Positions 12,103 to 22,923 of a stretch of DNA of 64,000 nucleotides are shown here, piece after piece (within the stretch, counting starts at the first letter, position 1; every line of letters begins with the position of its first letter). The stretch lies in assembly GCA_002633005.1 (NCBI GenBank), contig NMRA01000178.1, positions 472,062 to 536,061 on the forward strand, given 5' to 3'. A program made the translations under genes and the position numbers. The notes below the pieces were generated by a model, which worked only from the letters and a program-made list of their open reading frames with translations, was not told where the DNA came from and ran no database searches. This DNA comes from Phoronis australis (lineage: Eukaryota; Phoronida; Phoronidae).

Positions 12103-14259
12103 ATATCGACAGTTGTCTTAGCCTTGGAATGCCAACTCCCGCGTGTTACTCATGTATTCTATTATTAGAACTTGCGACTCCGAGACTAACCCCGAGTTCG
12201 CACTGTGATTTTCCGACCGCCTCCTCGACTGAGTTTTGATCAAGTGTTGTAGTTATCAAATCAAGCCTAATTTCACTGCTTTATTTTCGTTTTGTCATTT
12301 TTATTCACCAAGCAAGACTCCTGAACAGGGCTTGGAATGACCAATGACAAAAAAGAGGAAACTTTTCCAGGTGAAATATCGTTCCATAAATAAATAGGCT
12401 TGTGTAATAGAAATAATTTTTTGTGTTGTATAATTTAACTGAAATGAATGTTTTTGCATAAATAAAGTTAAAACAATGATAAAAAGAGACAAAAAAGAGA
12501 AAGACGGACATCGAATAAGAGGAAATCGAAACTAAAAAGAGGTAATCTTCTTAAAAGATGACATTTGATTTCCGAGTGTGGGATGTTTCATGGGGTTCTA
12601 CGTTACCTGGCGCAATTTCGTTTTGTTCATTCTCAGATAGTCAGAGTAATTATTTTACCAGCACATTTTTAAATGTCACTGCATCCTGGATTTTTACTGA
12701 AGAAATTAAGTGTATCAAAAGGTACCAAGGGTCTAAGTGATATAAAAAGTTGTACAATTTCGGATGAATGTCATCAACTGTGAAGGATCCATTTTCTGAA
12801 ATCTTTGTCTGTAACCATAGAAATCTTTTAAATCATTGAAATTATTTCTCTGATGATTTAATTAGTCATATATATTACCACTCTGGTTCATTTCCCTTTT
12901 TATGTTACTATTGCACCCTGTTATTTTTCTTATTTTGGTAAAACTCAGTTTTTAGAATTAAAAAATATTAAATCTGTCAGGTATACGAAACGATTATTAT
13001 TTATGAATTAAATTGTTTATCTTTTGTTTCTGGTGTAACCATACATAAAGAGCTTTCTAATGATGTGACTCTTGTGAAATTCGGTTGTAAAACTAGGGAA
13101 TTACGATTAGTTTTAGTGACAGTAAACTCCATAGCAAAAACCAACAGCGGAACAAACGAATGAAATCAAATTCCATCAAGCGTCATGCAACGTCAGTGGT
13201 GCGAGACTGAAGGTGGTATTCCAGGGCTGATGTTCTACATGTATGGTTTCAGAATGGGAAATAATTGTCATAGTGAACCATTTATTGGAGCTCGACAATC
13301 TGGTTTCTTTTAATAAATGTTCTAGCAGAACACGTCCAACAAGTCTAAGTCTGGATTTACTTTAAGATAATACAAGCTGCAGTATGCAATAGCTTTGGAT
13401 GTCTTCGTATGTAAGACACAACAAAATTATGCATCGCTGGTCTGCACAAGTGTAGGAAGTGGGCAATGGAGAGGGAGAGCTTGCCCCTACTCACACGAAA
13501 ATTGCCAAGAAAACATAAAGTGTAAAATTTCCACAGCAGTGTTGGAATTCTTTGCAACTGTCTGTTCTGTCGTACAATTTGGATGATATTTGGGACACGA
13601 AAAGACTGACGACCCAAACAGGTACCTGTTCACCCCCACTAAAGAAAGTCTTCCTGCACCGATGTTCTGTATGGGACAGCAACATTTTACTGCAAATCAA
13701 ATGTATCTGAAAAAGCAATGCCACACTATTCATAGTCGTTGTATTGAAAAGAATGTTGTAATGCTTCAGTAGAAGGACAAAATGCATTGCATGGTGTATC
13801 TATACAAATCTGATAACCAAATGCCACACACAAAAGCTTTGCACAATTTTCAGCACTGCAGCACTGAGACTATGGACACTCTAGCCTTGGTATAGTGTAC
13901 ACCTCTCAAAAACATAATCTAAAACATTGGTAATGACAGTCTAATATGTGATTAATTTCTTTACTAATGACACCAAAGAAATGCCAGTGCTGTCCAGTGA
14001 CAGAGCAGCCAGTTTGGTCATATTTGTCTGGGTATTGTCTTCTTATCTGTGCCACGGCATTCTCCTCAACAATCAGAATCGGAGGGGCAGCAATTTCCAA
14101 CCTGATTTCTAGATCCAGCTTCTCTTTTGTTGAACACTAAATGCAAGGTGCCATGCTTTGCTTCGTTTACATGGTCTGAAAAGCACAGAAATAGCAATTC
14201 AAAGGTAAAAAAATATGAATCAAAAGTAGTCCATGAATGAAAGTAAAACAAAACAGTAA
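12103..14259. other. intergenic, no gene recognised
   Basis: Short open frames lie on both strands (for example 13357-13787), but none has splice sites plus coding character. No tandem repeat is evident. Confidence 0.45.
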
Positions 14260-14376
14260 CTAAATTGCGAGCTTTCGACTATTAAAATAACTTTCTTCAA
14301 GCAAAAACCAAAACCAGATTTTAGTTCTGGTTTTGATTTGAAGCAGATTACTTCAATAGTAAAAAATTGCAATTAA
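14260..14376. mobile_element. foldback element (imperfect hairpin)
   Basis: The left arm reads AAATTGCGAG, then ACTATTAAAATAAC and CTTCAAGC. The right arm is its imperfect reverse complement (ATTTGAAG, ATTACTTCAATAGTAAA, TTGCAATT). The inner arms AAACCAGA and TCTGGTTT pair closely. It is noncoding and probably MITE-derived. Confidence 0.5.
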
Positions 14377-15894
14377 GTTGCTGTTATTATATTCATAGCC
14401 TACATTCATTTTAAAACACGTGCATCTTTTGAAATCAGGTTCCACTGATCCAGTTTTTGATTTTATCTATTTATGAGTCAGAGTAAATAAATCATGGCGC
14501 AACAAAATACTGTATACTTCAGAATCAACAGAAATACAAAGCTAAATCGTTCACAGAAAAACGACATGTTTATAAACACTTGAAAAGGCAGTGCAGCTTC
14601 AGACTAATGTAAAAGAAGTTTGTGAGGAGGGGCAGAGGTCCTATTTCGACTGTCAGGGTCTATTGCCTTATTAAAATGAAATGATCGCCAGTTTTAATAA
14701 CTCGGCTATTATTAACCAAGATTGAATAAGAGGCAAAATGTCCGTGCTGTCTTGCCCCTTAATGCATTTTTGACAAAACCTGAAATGACACTGACAAAAT
14801 AAATCATTTACTGTAGGATACATTGTAGCCAATAACGGCTATTACTGTGCTGAAAATGATTATTTGAACACTAAATTAGGGACACAGTTTGACACTCAGA
14901 AAGTGAAAGTGTGAGGCAAGTTCTAACTTGGGACAGATAATGCTTTGCTACGCGATTAGAGCAGTTAAAATCCTCGTTGTACACCACCATCTAACACTGG
15001 ACTGCGAAAACCTCACACAAAACCTTTACTAAATGTTCAAACAAAAAAATGGTCTCTGCTGTCTGGTATTCAGACGTGAACCAGGTGTTAAACTACATGC
15101 TTTTTGGCGGAAGACACTGATTCCTAAAATCTGACATCCTAAATCCTAACTGACACGGTGAGCCCTGACTTTGAGATGAAATTGATTCTAAAAGTGAGTG
15201 AGCATTGTCATGTATTCTACAGTTCAGCTTCCATCAATAGGTGGAGCTGAAGGTTGTGTTCATAGCCGCGACGTGTTGAGCGCGGCGGTCTATGCGGCAA
15301 CAGCCAGACTCAGGTGCTTTGGACATTCGGACTGCTCTATACAGGCCCGTAGCAAGGAAAAAACCAATTTGACTTCGTCAACCTACCCCCTTGCTATAAT
15401 AACCCCAACCCCCGTTCTCTGAATGTCGCCATATTTGTACCGAACCCCACCCGTCACGTCCGCTCTAGGTGGTGGTAATACCGGGGATGCAGCCATTAAA
15501 GACTCACGGAGAGTAAGAATTGGTCTAAGCCCCGAGCGCACTAAACGGGTAGCTGGGAGCTGCCTGAAGTAACTATAGCTAGGTCGAAGGTCAAGGTTCA
15601 TTTTATTATGATCCAGTTTCGGGAAAACCTCATTTCAGTTCTTATGGCCATTCTTTGACGTAATTTTTGGAAAGGTGAGGCCCCGAGGTGCCTGGAATGA
15701 GTGCCTTTGAGGCCATTTCAAAATCCCTTGATGAAACACAGCCGGTAGTCCAGTTTCTGGCTGCTGGGGAAAAGGATACAGAGGGGTGTCCAAAGTGTAC
15801 ACACTTCAACGTATGGAGTTCAAATTCAGTTCCCGTGGGCAACTGAGATTCTAAGCTCTCCTTCTGCATAGTTAGGCCCTACACCTTATTTTTA
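14377..15894. other. intergenic, no gene recognised
   Basis: No exon can be supported. A segment near 15345 (GGCCCGTAGCAAGG) may begin another decayed element, but I cannot find its other end. Confidence 0.4.
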
Positions 15895-16170
15895 ACGTGG
15901 GTGGGCTTGTCATGACGTGCTCCGTGCATGCGCGCACCTGGGGAGGGGGCTCGGGGGGTATCGATGGCAAAGTGGGCAAAAAGGTCCGCCCCAGAGAAAC
16001 AAAAAGTTCGAGAAAAACGACACAAAAGTCCCCTAAAAAGGCAGGATTCGGCGTATGCACAATTCATAGCCCTTAACGAACCCCATATTCATTTTTTTGT
16101 TAGTAAAAGGTCCACATTCTCAAAAATTCGAGCCTCCCTATATTTTAGGCTGGGTGCTCGCATGCCGTGT
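15895..16170. mobile_element. decayed element related to the copy at 19485-19910
   Basis: It shares CATGCGCGCACC, a run of Gs with CTCGG, AAGTGGGCAAAAAGGTCCGCC and TTTTAGGCTGGGTGC with 19485-19910 in the same order. No coding function is seen; the open frames are by-products of the GC-rich repeat. Confidence 0.5.
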
Positions 16171-17840
16171 GTGTACAGTATGCACGGGAAATGCAGCTTT
16201 GAAAAATAATAATTCATTGCGCAACACTACTGGAATCCAAAAACATCAAAGACAACTTTTCCAAGTTGACGACCAATAAGTTTGATTTTATTTATGTAAG
16301 TACTTATCTTCGTTTTTAATCTACGGTTTGTAAACTTAAACCCAGTAATCTAATTCCTAAGCCAATAAACAATTTATTGCCATTTTAGGACACATTGTTC
16401 AGCTGTCCGAAATTCATCAATTTCCGTGAGACTTATTTCAGATGGACAAAAATCGTTTACCGTGCTTTTATATTGGGGATCTGATGATAGATCGAATTTT
16501 CCCACTGTGTTTTTTGTTTTTTTAATGAATTTCGAATCACAACTTACCTCGTGACTACTTTGCAGTGTCGGATTTACATGTATAGAGGGACAAAGGGACA
16601 TTTCTCTGAATTGCTCCACCGAGAAAGGGTCCCGTCTGAAATGGGACACCTTAATTATGAAAAGCGAAACGACATTAAGCTTGGAAAAGAGTGACAGTTC
16701 ATTCTACCGCCGCGTGGTCAGACGACAGTGCAGGAAGTGATCTTCTTCAATATGAAAGTTGGTTGCACGATTTCACAAGAAAATAGACGTAATCGAGTCT
16801 AACATTTTGGGACCTCTCTCCGTGAGCGTACCCTTAAAAATTTGTTAATAGAAATGCCATCAATGGTATGTGAAAATATCTATATTTTCAAAAATCAAGA
16901 AATGTGCAGCAATTGATGATATATCTGTCAGGTCATCAAATTTTCTCAAGTGATATACATGTACAATCGGAGAAAAAAAGTGACAGTTGTCTCTTTTATC
17001 CCTTGACAGGGAGGGGCCTCGGGAAAAATATGGTTTTGCATTCGCAAAATTGACTTACTGAATTTAAAAATCCAGTAAAATAATACGCTCAGCGAAAGCT
17101 TCGATTTACAAATTTTGTCAATTTTTCGAAATATATGCATGAATCATTACGTGCCCTTTTCCAAGTGCATTTAGACGACCTGTGCTGCGAAAGCGGAGTC
17201 CCCAACAACCATGTCATGGCCAGGGTTCTCAAAAGGTAAACTATGCACTGATACAGACTTATTACTATGTTCTCTTGAGTTTTCTCTCTTATTCGAATTT
17301 AGCAGTCTTTCTTTTCTCGACTGTTCCCACCCAACTCATATGTCGGTTGTCGCGGTTTAACCTTGACGCCTGAAAATTTAGGCCCCCCCCCTCTTCCTAC
17401 GGTCCTGCTATGTGTAATTCTCCATGAGGTTACACCCGCCAGCCCTGGTCAGCGACGCTGTGTTTTCACCAGGACTCTCTAAGTGCTTGTTAATGAAGAG
17501 TTTAAAAACAGAGTCAGTAACGACATTCGAAAACTTATCTCAACGGTCGAGAGAGATGCTGTTCTCTGCAAAATGCTGCGAAGCTTGCAAACGAGTATGC
17601 ACTGCCCCACAAAGCGCGGTCCATGCAAAAGAGTAGAGCCAAGTAAAGTTTCAGTCGACCTGGTGTCAAGAAGGGTAAACCGACTGAAATGCTGATCAGT
17701 TTAGTTCTAGTCAGTCTCCTGGGATAAAGGGTAAACCAAATGGCGTTGTTTGAAAATCAACCGGCAATAACTGAAGACTCATCTTATACTGGGAGGGTGA
17801 TCTGTCACGTAAGAAACCGGGTCACGTTATGTTCGATTGT
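16171..17840. other. intergenic, no gene recognised
   Basis: Short open frames only (for example 16374-16649 minus and 17424-17695 plus), without splice-site support or recognisable motifs. Confidence 0.4.
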
Positions 17841-17871
17841 TGGGCGCTAATCGGGCACTGATTAGCGCCCA
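17841..17871. repeat. perfect GC-rich hairpin
   Basis: Twelve-base arms TGGGCGCTAATC and GATTAGCGCCCA flank a seven-base loop. It stands alone; no CTRRT end follows to make it a Helitron terminus, and no gene end adjoins it. Confidence 0.55.
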
Positions 17872-18154
17872 TACCGGCCAAAAGACCACCGTACTGCATG
17901 TTTGTAAGACATTACAGCTCTCCGCATCCATTTTCGCAACTTTGAACCAAACTCACAAGAACAAATTTGCGACTAACTTTATACATGAACAAGCGTTTGC
18001 GGGGAAAGTTGCAGGAAACTTGAGAATTTAAGAAGTGTTTGGAGAAAGATTGCAATTAAAACTGGGTCTCCAAGGCCTCATTTATATAACTGCTTAGTGA
18101 TTGGCCGCTTGCAAAATTCACAAATATGGAGACTGGGACAGAGAAGTGTGTACA

Positions 18155-18302
18155 ATGGCGGATTTAGAGGGGGGCCAAGGAGGCCATAGCCCCCCTAAAA
18201 TTCTCCCAGATTCCATTTAGTAGTTCGGGAGTGCGAATGTGTGACGAGCAAAATCCNTCTGCCCTTGCGCCCCCCCAACTCAAAATCCTGGATCCGCCCC
18301 TG
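18155..18302. mobile_element. short copy of the GGCGGATTTAG/GGATCCGCC element
   Basis: Begins ATGGCGGATTTAGAGG and ends CCTGGATCCGCCCCTG. The interior matches 10776-11059 but is half the length, with an N at 18256. Noncoding. Confidence 0.6.
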
Positions 18303-18454
18303 GTGTATACCATCAACTGAGAGTTTTAGATCATAAACATGACCAGGGCTTCTGCACCTGAATTAACAGAAGGGTAAAATATTGTTTTTATTAAATAGTT
18401 TCAGGTGTGCGAAAATTTAGAGTACCGGTGTGAAATCGAAGAGCGATTACCTTA

Positions 18455-18675
18455 GCTGACCCAAGTATCATCACACACAAATGATAATTTCTACTTGACT
18501 CCGCTGGTTGACATTTTGCAAATATCAACTCGCTGACCCAGGTATCACATCATACAAATGCAAATGATGAATTTTACCTGACTCCCCTGCATGGTTGACA
18601 TTTCGCAAATATCAACTAGCTGACCCAGGTGTCACCACACAAATACAAATAATGAGTTCTACCCGACCCAGCCAC
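18455..18675. repeat. tandem repeat, units of about 77-87 bp
   Basis: The phrase GCTGACCCA(A/G)GT(A/G)TCA recurs at 18455, 18532 and 18619. Each copy is followed by a CACAAAT tract and a (T/C)TGAC(A)TT..GCAAATATCAACT tract. About 2.5 units, noncoding. Confidence 0.7.
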
Positions 18676-18689
18676 ACCCTTGGCGACCA

Positions 18690-19399
18690 CAAAGAATTAA
18701 GCAGCAAAAGCGTGAGGAAATGCCGCTCTCGGTCGATATGCGCGTGATATCCCAGGTAACCGGCAGGGGCGCTGCGCACTACCACTCCGTTTCCATCGTC
18801 TGCCCCATTGTGTTATGAAGAAAACTACTTCATAATTTTCAAAGTGAACCTAAGCTGAGTGACGATGAAGAAACAGGAGCAGCTGGTAACATGTAAATTT
18901 TTATCGAAGACTTAGCGAATCACTCAGAAACTCATAATTTTCTCTTTGTCAAACATTAACTTAAAGTCGATTTGCAAAGCAAGCGCGTGGTAAATGCCCG
19001 GAACACGAAAAATGGATTTGGTCTTTTGGGCAACTGAAGAGTGTTTTAAACACAACAACGTTTGCTACGAACTGGTTGCGCAAAATACAAAGCGCGGCGT
19101 TGTAGAAGGAAGCGTGCCGGCGCAATGGAAGAGCACGCGCTCTCTGATCAATAGGTTGTGAGTTCGAATCCTTGCAATTTTTCGAATTTTCCATTTTAAA
19201 ATCATCTGGCCAAAGTAGAGCCATCAGGGGCAGATTAAACTTCAGAAGTCAAGGAAAATGCTTGTTTTGAGAGGCAAAAACAAAATTTTCCCCTGGGCGG
19301 AAGGGGCAAACCGCCTCCCGACATCCCCCTTTCGGCGCTGGTGCGCCTCTGCGAGACTAGATGTTGCCCCTCCTTATGATATTCTAGATCCGCCACTGA
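18690..19399. mobile_element. decayed element with tRNA-like part, copy 1
   Basis: Aligns in patches with 31712-32620. Shared tracts include GATATCCCAGG, CGGCA(G)GGGCGCTGCGCAC, GAGTGACGATGAA and AATCACTCAGAAACTC. Near 19110-19175 a segment with TGTGAGTTCGAATCC resembles a tRNA B box; the matching place in the other copy reads CGTGAGTTCGAGTC. It ends in TAGATCCGCCACTG. Non-autonomous, possibly a composite of a SINE and a DNA element. Confidence 0.5.
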
Positions 19400-19484
19400 C
19401 AAATAGTCACTTCCAGTTATAGAGAACGCTTACCTGGTTTTGTCTCCAATGACACTATGGATGACTGATCTGGCGTTGGGTCCT

Positions 19485-19910
19485 CAGGGGCGATCCAAGA
19501 TTTTGAGTTAGAGGGGACCAAGGCAGAATATTAGCCAGGATTTTGCCCCATGCGCGCACCCAGGGGGGGGGGGGCTCGGTGGTCTCGCCCCCCATTTGGC
19601 GAAGTGGGCAAAAAGGTCCGCCTGTGAGAAAAAAAGTCCGAGAAAATGAGACAAAAGTCCACTAGACAAGCACAAACGCGCAATTCACAGTGGTGCGCCC
19701 GTTTTTTGTTTCTTTTTTTTACACCGACGGCAATTTTCTTACCAAAAGGTCTACGGCGTTAGGAATTCGAGCTCCCCCCCATATTAAAGGCTGGGTGCGC
19801 GCAAGCGCCCGTCACACATTCGTACTCCCGAAAGGCCAAACAGAATCTGGAAGAATTTTTGGAGGGGCCATGCCCCCTTGCCCAACCCCCCCCCTTAAAT
19901 CCGCCACGGG
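19485..19910. mobile_element. decayed element related to 15895-16170
   Basis: Starts CAGGGGCGATCCAAGATTTTG and ends AAATCCGCCACGGG, an inverted-end pair of the same general type as the neighbouring copies. The interior has the shared AAGTGGGCAAAAAGGTCCGCC block. Noncoding. Confidence 0.5.
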
Positions 19911-19964
19911 TCCCAACAACACAGAACGTGGTTACCGTTTACAATCCGACTCCATTAACGTACN

Positions 19965-22432
19965 TGCACATGCGAGAAACGTACCATTGTTACATTTTAC
20001 GAAAGCTACGTCATATTTCATGAGTTTGCATGGTATTTGTCACACGGAGGAAAACCGTTGACACACTTAACGCCTTCTTTCTCGGATTGTGTGAATGAAA
20101 TTCTATCAAATGTGCCAGGTCGACTTGATAGATGTGTCCCTATGTACTTTCCATATTTTTTTTTAAATGTGAGTAGTTTAATGGTATAGCCAAAAATGTA
20201 CAGCGTGCAGTTTCAACTCCACACGAAAGGAGTTTCCAGGATCAGGTAACAAGGCAACAAGTTAAAAAGCGTTCTTGCAATCTTTTGTTGGCGCTCATAA
20301 ACCAGTTGTGTTTCCGACATTACAGTAAACACACTGCCCTTGGTAAGAACAACAATGACATCATCGTATTTGCCTGATATTTATCGCATTTCTTCGAGAA
20401 CGAACGACAATAACAAAAAATATTTCATGGAGAATTCAATTATTTCAGAAGCCAATTTGATAGAAAAACACCAGTTTTGGTTCACAATAGTTTGGTTTAT
20501 TTCGGCCAGTGTTTTATTGCCTTGGAGTCATGGCTAATGCAGTAATTGCCCTGCTTCACACAAAAGGAGCAAAACCAAAGTTTCTGATGCCAACAGGTGC
20601 TGTCTACCACGTTAGTTACGAATCACAATTTCTTAAAGACATTGTGGTGGAAGGAAATAAAAGCACGCATTTATCTGCGGGCAGGTTGACAGATTTTGCC
20701 AAAGCAACAGCAAAATATCGCCTTTGAGAAGGGCGAGTCAATAGTCAAAAAGTGGCGGCATAGTAACGAAAGAAATGTCATTGTTCCTATGATGTCTAGC
20801 TTGTCTGAAGTGGTGGTGGTAACAACAGGTCAAACCAACACGTGTATATGTAAAAATGGGATGCCTAGCTGGGTAAATAGAAAATATTTTGCACTCTGAA
20901 GGGACAAGATCATTTTGCTCAAACCTGATCTAGGTCGATAGTTTAAAGGGGTAATAGTCCAAAAAAGCTGACTGTCGGCCTTTCGGACTATAAAAACATG
21001 CACTTTCTCTTTCCATTATCTTTTATGATAAAATGTGAATTAAAATTGCTATTTGGTCAATGGTCGTTAGTTCAAAGTACATATAAAAAGACAAAGACTG
21101 GACATCCTATTATTAGTCACGTGTATCATGAGGCGCCACTTTTTGTGTTGCATCTCGCAGATAAGGGAATTTGGTGAATTAATCCTTTTTGGTACATTCT
21201 ATTAAATGCTCATATTAAACATCGCTGACTTCGACGTTGGCAGTTTTTGTTCCATGCAATCCTCTTTCAATGAAACCTAGTTCAAATCATTCCGTTAAAT
21301 CACTGTGCTTTTCTAAGAATGTTGGCGACACATAAAATCGTTGCGTGTTTTGTATGTCCGCTACCAGCTATTTTAATGACCCGGTGACCGCAGCCGACTT
21401 GTCGTTAGTTCTCGAAAAATGTTTGCCTCCAGAGTTCAGCTTAACGCAATTTTTGAACTTACACATCATCGTGGAACGATCCCCAGTTCTTTGACAAGGA
21501 ATGTTTTCAACAATAAAGACAATACTGCGGTCTGAATTCAGTTCTTGGTGGCAAACTACATGTGGATATAGTTCATGTAGTTATATTTACAAATAATACA
21601 GTGCTTGCCGATAGTTCAGAAATAATCAATTTTGAAGTTGGTGCACGCCTAAACAAAATTTTAAATCTCAGCCTCCTCATTTCCAAAAAGTAGGCCTACT
21701 CTGCATCCACGGGTGTCAAGACGTTCCTCACAATATCGTTAAAGCTGAACATAGGAGCCCCTTTAAAATCATTTTGAACAGCACTCGCCGTCTACTATGG
21801 AAAGCCTGATGACAACATCGAATCATAAACGAGATGATTTGAAAATAGTTGACGACCATGATGTATTAGCACTTTGCTTAACATGTATTGTGTCCTCAAT
21901 AAATAAATTTAAAAATAATAACAATAACAATAACGAAAACGATAACGAGTAATACTAGTGATAGTAGTGTTAATAGTAGTAACAGTAGTGATAGTAATAT
22001 AATACTAACAAAAATGATAATAGGTAGCCAAATTCATGTCGCGTCAGCCCGTGTCATTCCTAGCTATAGAAGCTGTATACGAACAGTGCGGCCCAAAACA
22101 GTGTTTTCACAGAAAAAATACTCTCCAAAATGGTGCCATTTTCGATAAGAGTATATCTAAAACGTGGCTTTCCTGAATTTCTGGAACAGAAGTGTGCGGA
22201 AATGTGAATGTTTACACAAATTCGTCTCTAAATGGGTTACTTTTTGTTCGAGCCCACTCTAAACGGGTAGGTATTCAATTTTTTCGGGCGGCACTCCTCT
22301 GCTAAAAATATTCCAGTACCCCCCGGCCGTGTCAGATACCACTTATTCGCGATTTTGGTCATTTTCTTTGCAATATGACGTGGGTTTCGTAAAATGTAAC
22401 AATGGTACATTTCTCACATGTGCCTTCGACGT
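19965..22432. repeat. inverted pair of about 55 bp spanning 2.4 kb
   Basis: 19965-20020 (TGAGAAA/CGAGAAA, GTACCATTGTTACATTTTACG, CTACGTCATATT) is nearly the reverse complement of 22375-22430. The arms may be the inner ends of one transposon. The interior holds short open frames (20340-20537, 20509-20899) without recognisable motifs, so I cannot say it is one element. Confidence 0.45.
21901..22020. repeat. simple repeat, AAT/AAC and AGT-rich triplets
   Basis: AATAATAACAATAAC-type triplets grade into ATAGTAGTGTTAATAGTAGTA. An ordinary degenerate microsatellite. Confidence 0.8.
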
Positions 22433-22555
22433 GAAATGTAACAACTACGTAAAATGTAACAATTTGTTACATTTTAGGAAAGGCTTAGCAACGTAAAATG
22501 TAACAATGACGTAAAATTTAACAGTTGTTACATTTTACGACATTGTTACATTTTA
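22389..22555. repeat. cluster of eight GTAAAATGTAACAAT motifs in both orientations
   Basis: Forward copies start at 22389, about 22432, 22449, 22493 and 22511. Reverse copies (TTGTTACATTTTA) start at 22464, 22525 and 22541. Spacing is irregular and adjacent opposite copies form perfect small hairpins. The cluster ends about 370 bases before the ATG of the acyltransferase gene. It could be a transposon's subterminal repeats or a protein-binding array; the sequence does not decide. Confidence 0.7.
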
Positions 22556-22923
22556 AGGCGTATCAAAGCACCTCTACAATATTTTTGAGAGAGAGTGCCG
22601 CTAAACAGTCACGTGCCATGTCGACAATCGCTCAATGCCGCTGTAGCAGTCGAGAAACTCTCTGCTCAATGATTATCATTCGAAATGAAGTAAAGAAAGA
22701 GAATCCCTTTAGTCTCCGCACAGACCCTCTGGATTGGTTAAACGTGACGTCAGAGTGTAAGGCCCGGGAACCAGGTTAAGAATCCTTCTTGACAAAACGC
22801 ATGCACGTGACCTAGATTGACTCGTTAACGCATTGTCCCGCTCCCTCGCTGTATAGTCGTCGTTTGACACACCGGCAAAAGCGGTCAGGTTGTGCATTTC
22901 TTCAACATAACTTTTGGGTCAAC

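Noticed and set aside
17841-17871. Helitron 3' terminus
   Set aside because: The hairpin is not followed by CTRRT, and no TC start is identifiable upstream.
19110-19180. tRNA gene
   Set aside because: A B-box-like GAGTTCGAATCC is present, but no cloverleaf or discriminator can be formed, and a second diverged copy lies in another repeat. Better read as SINE-derived.
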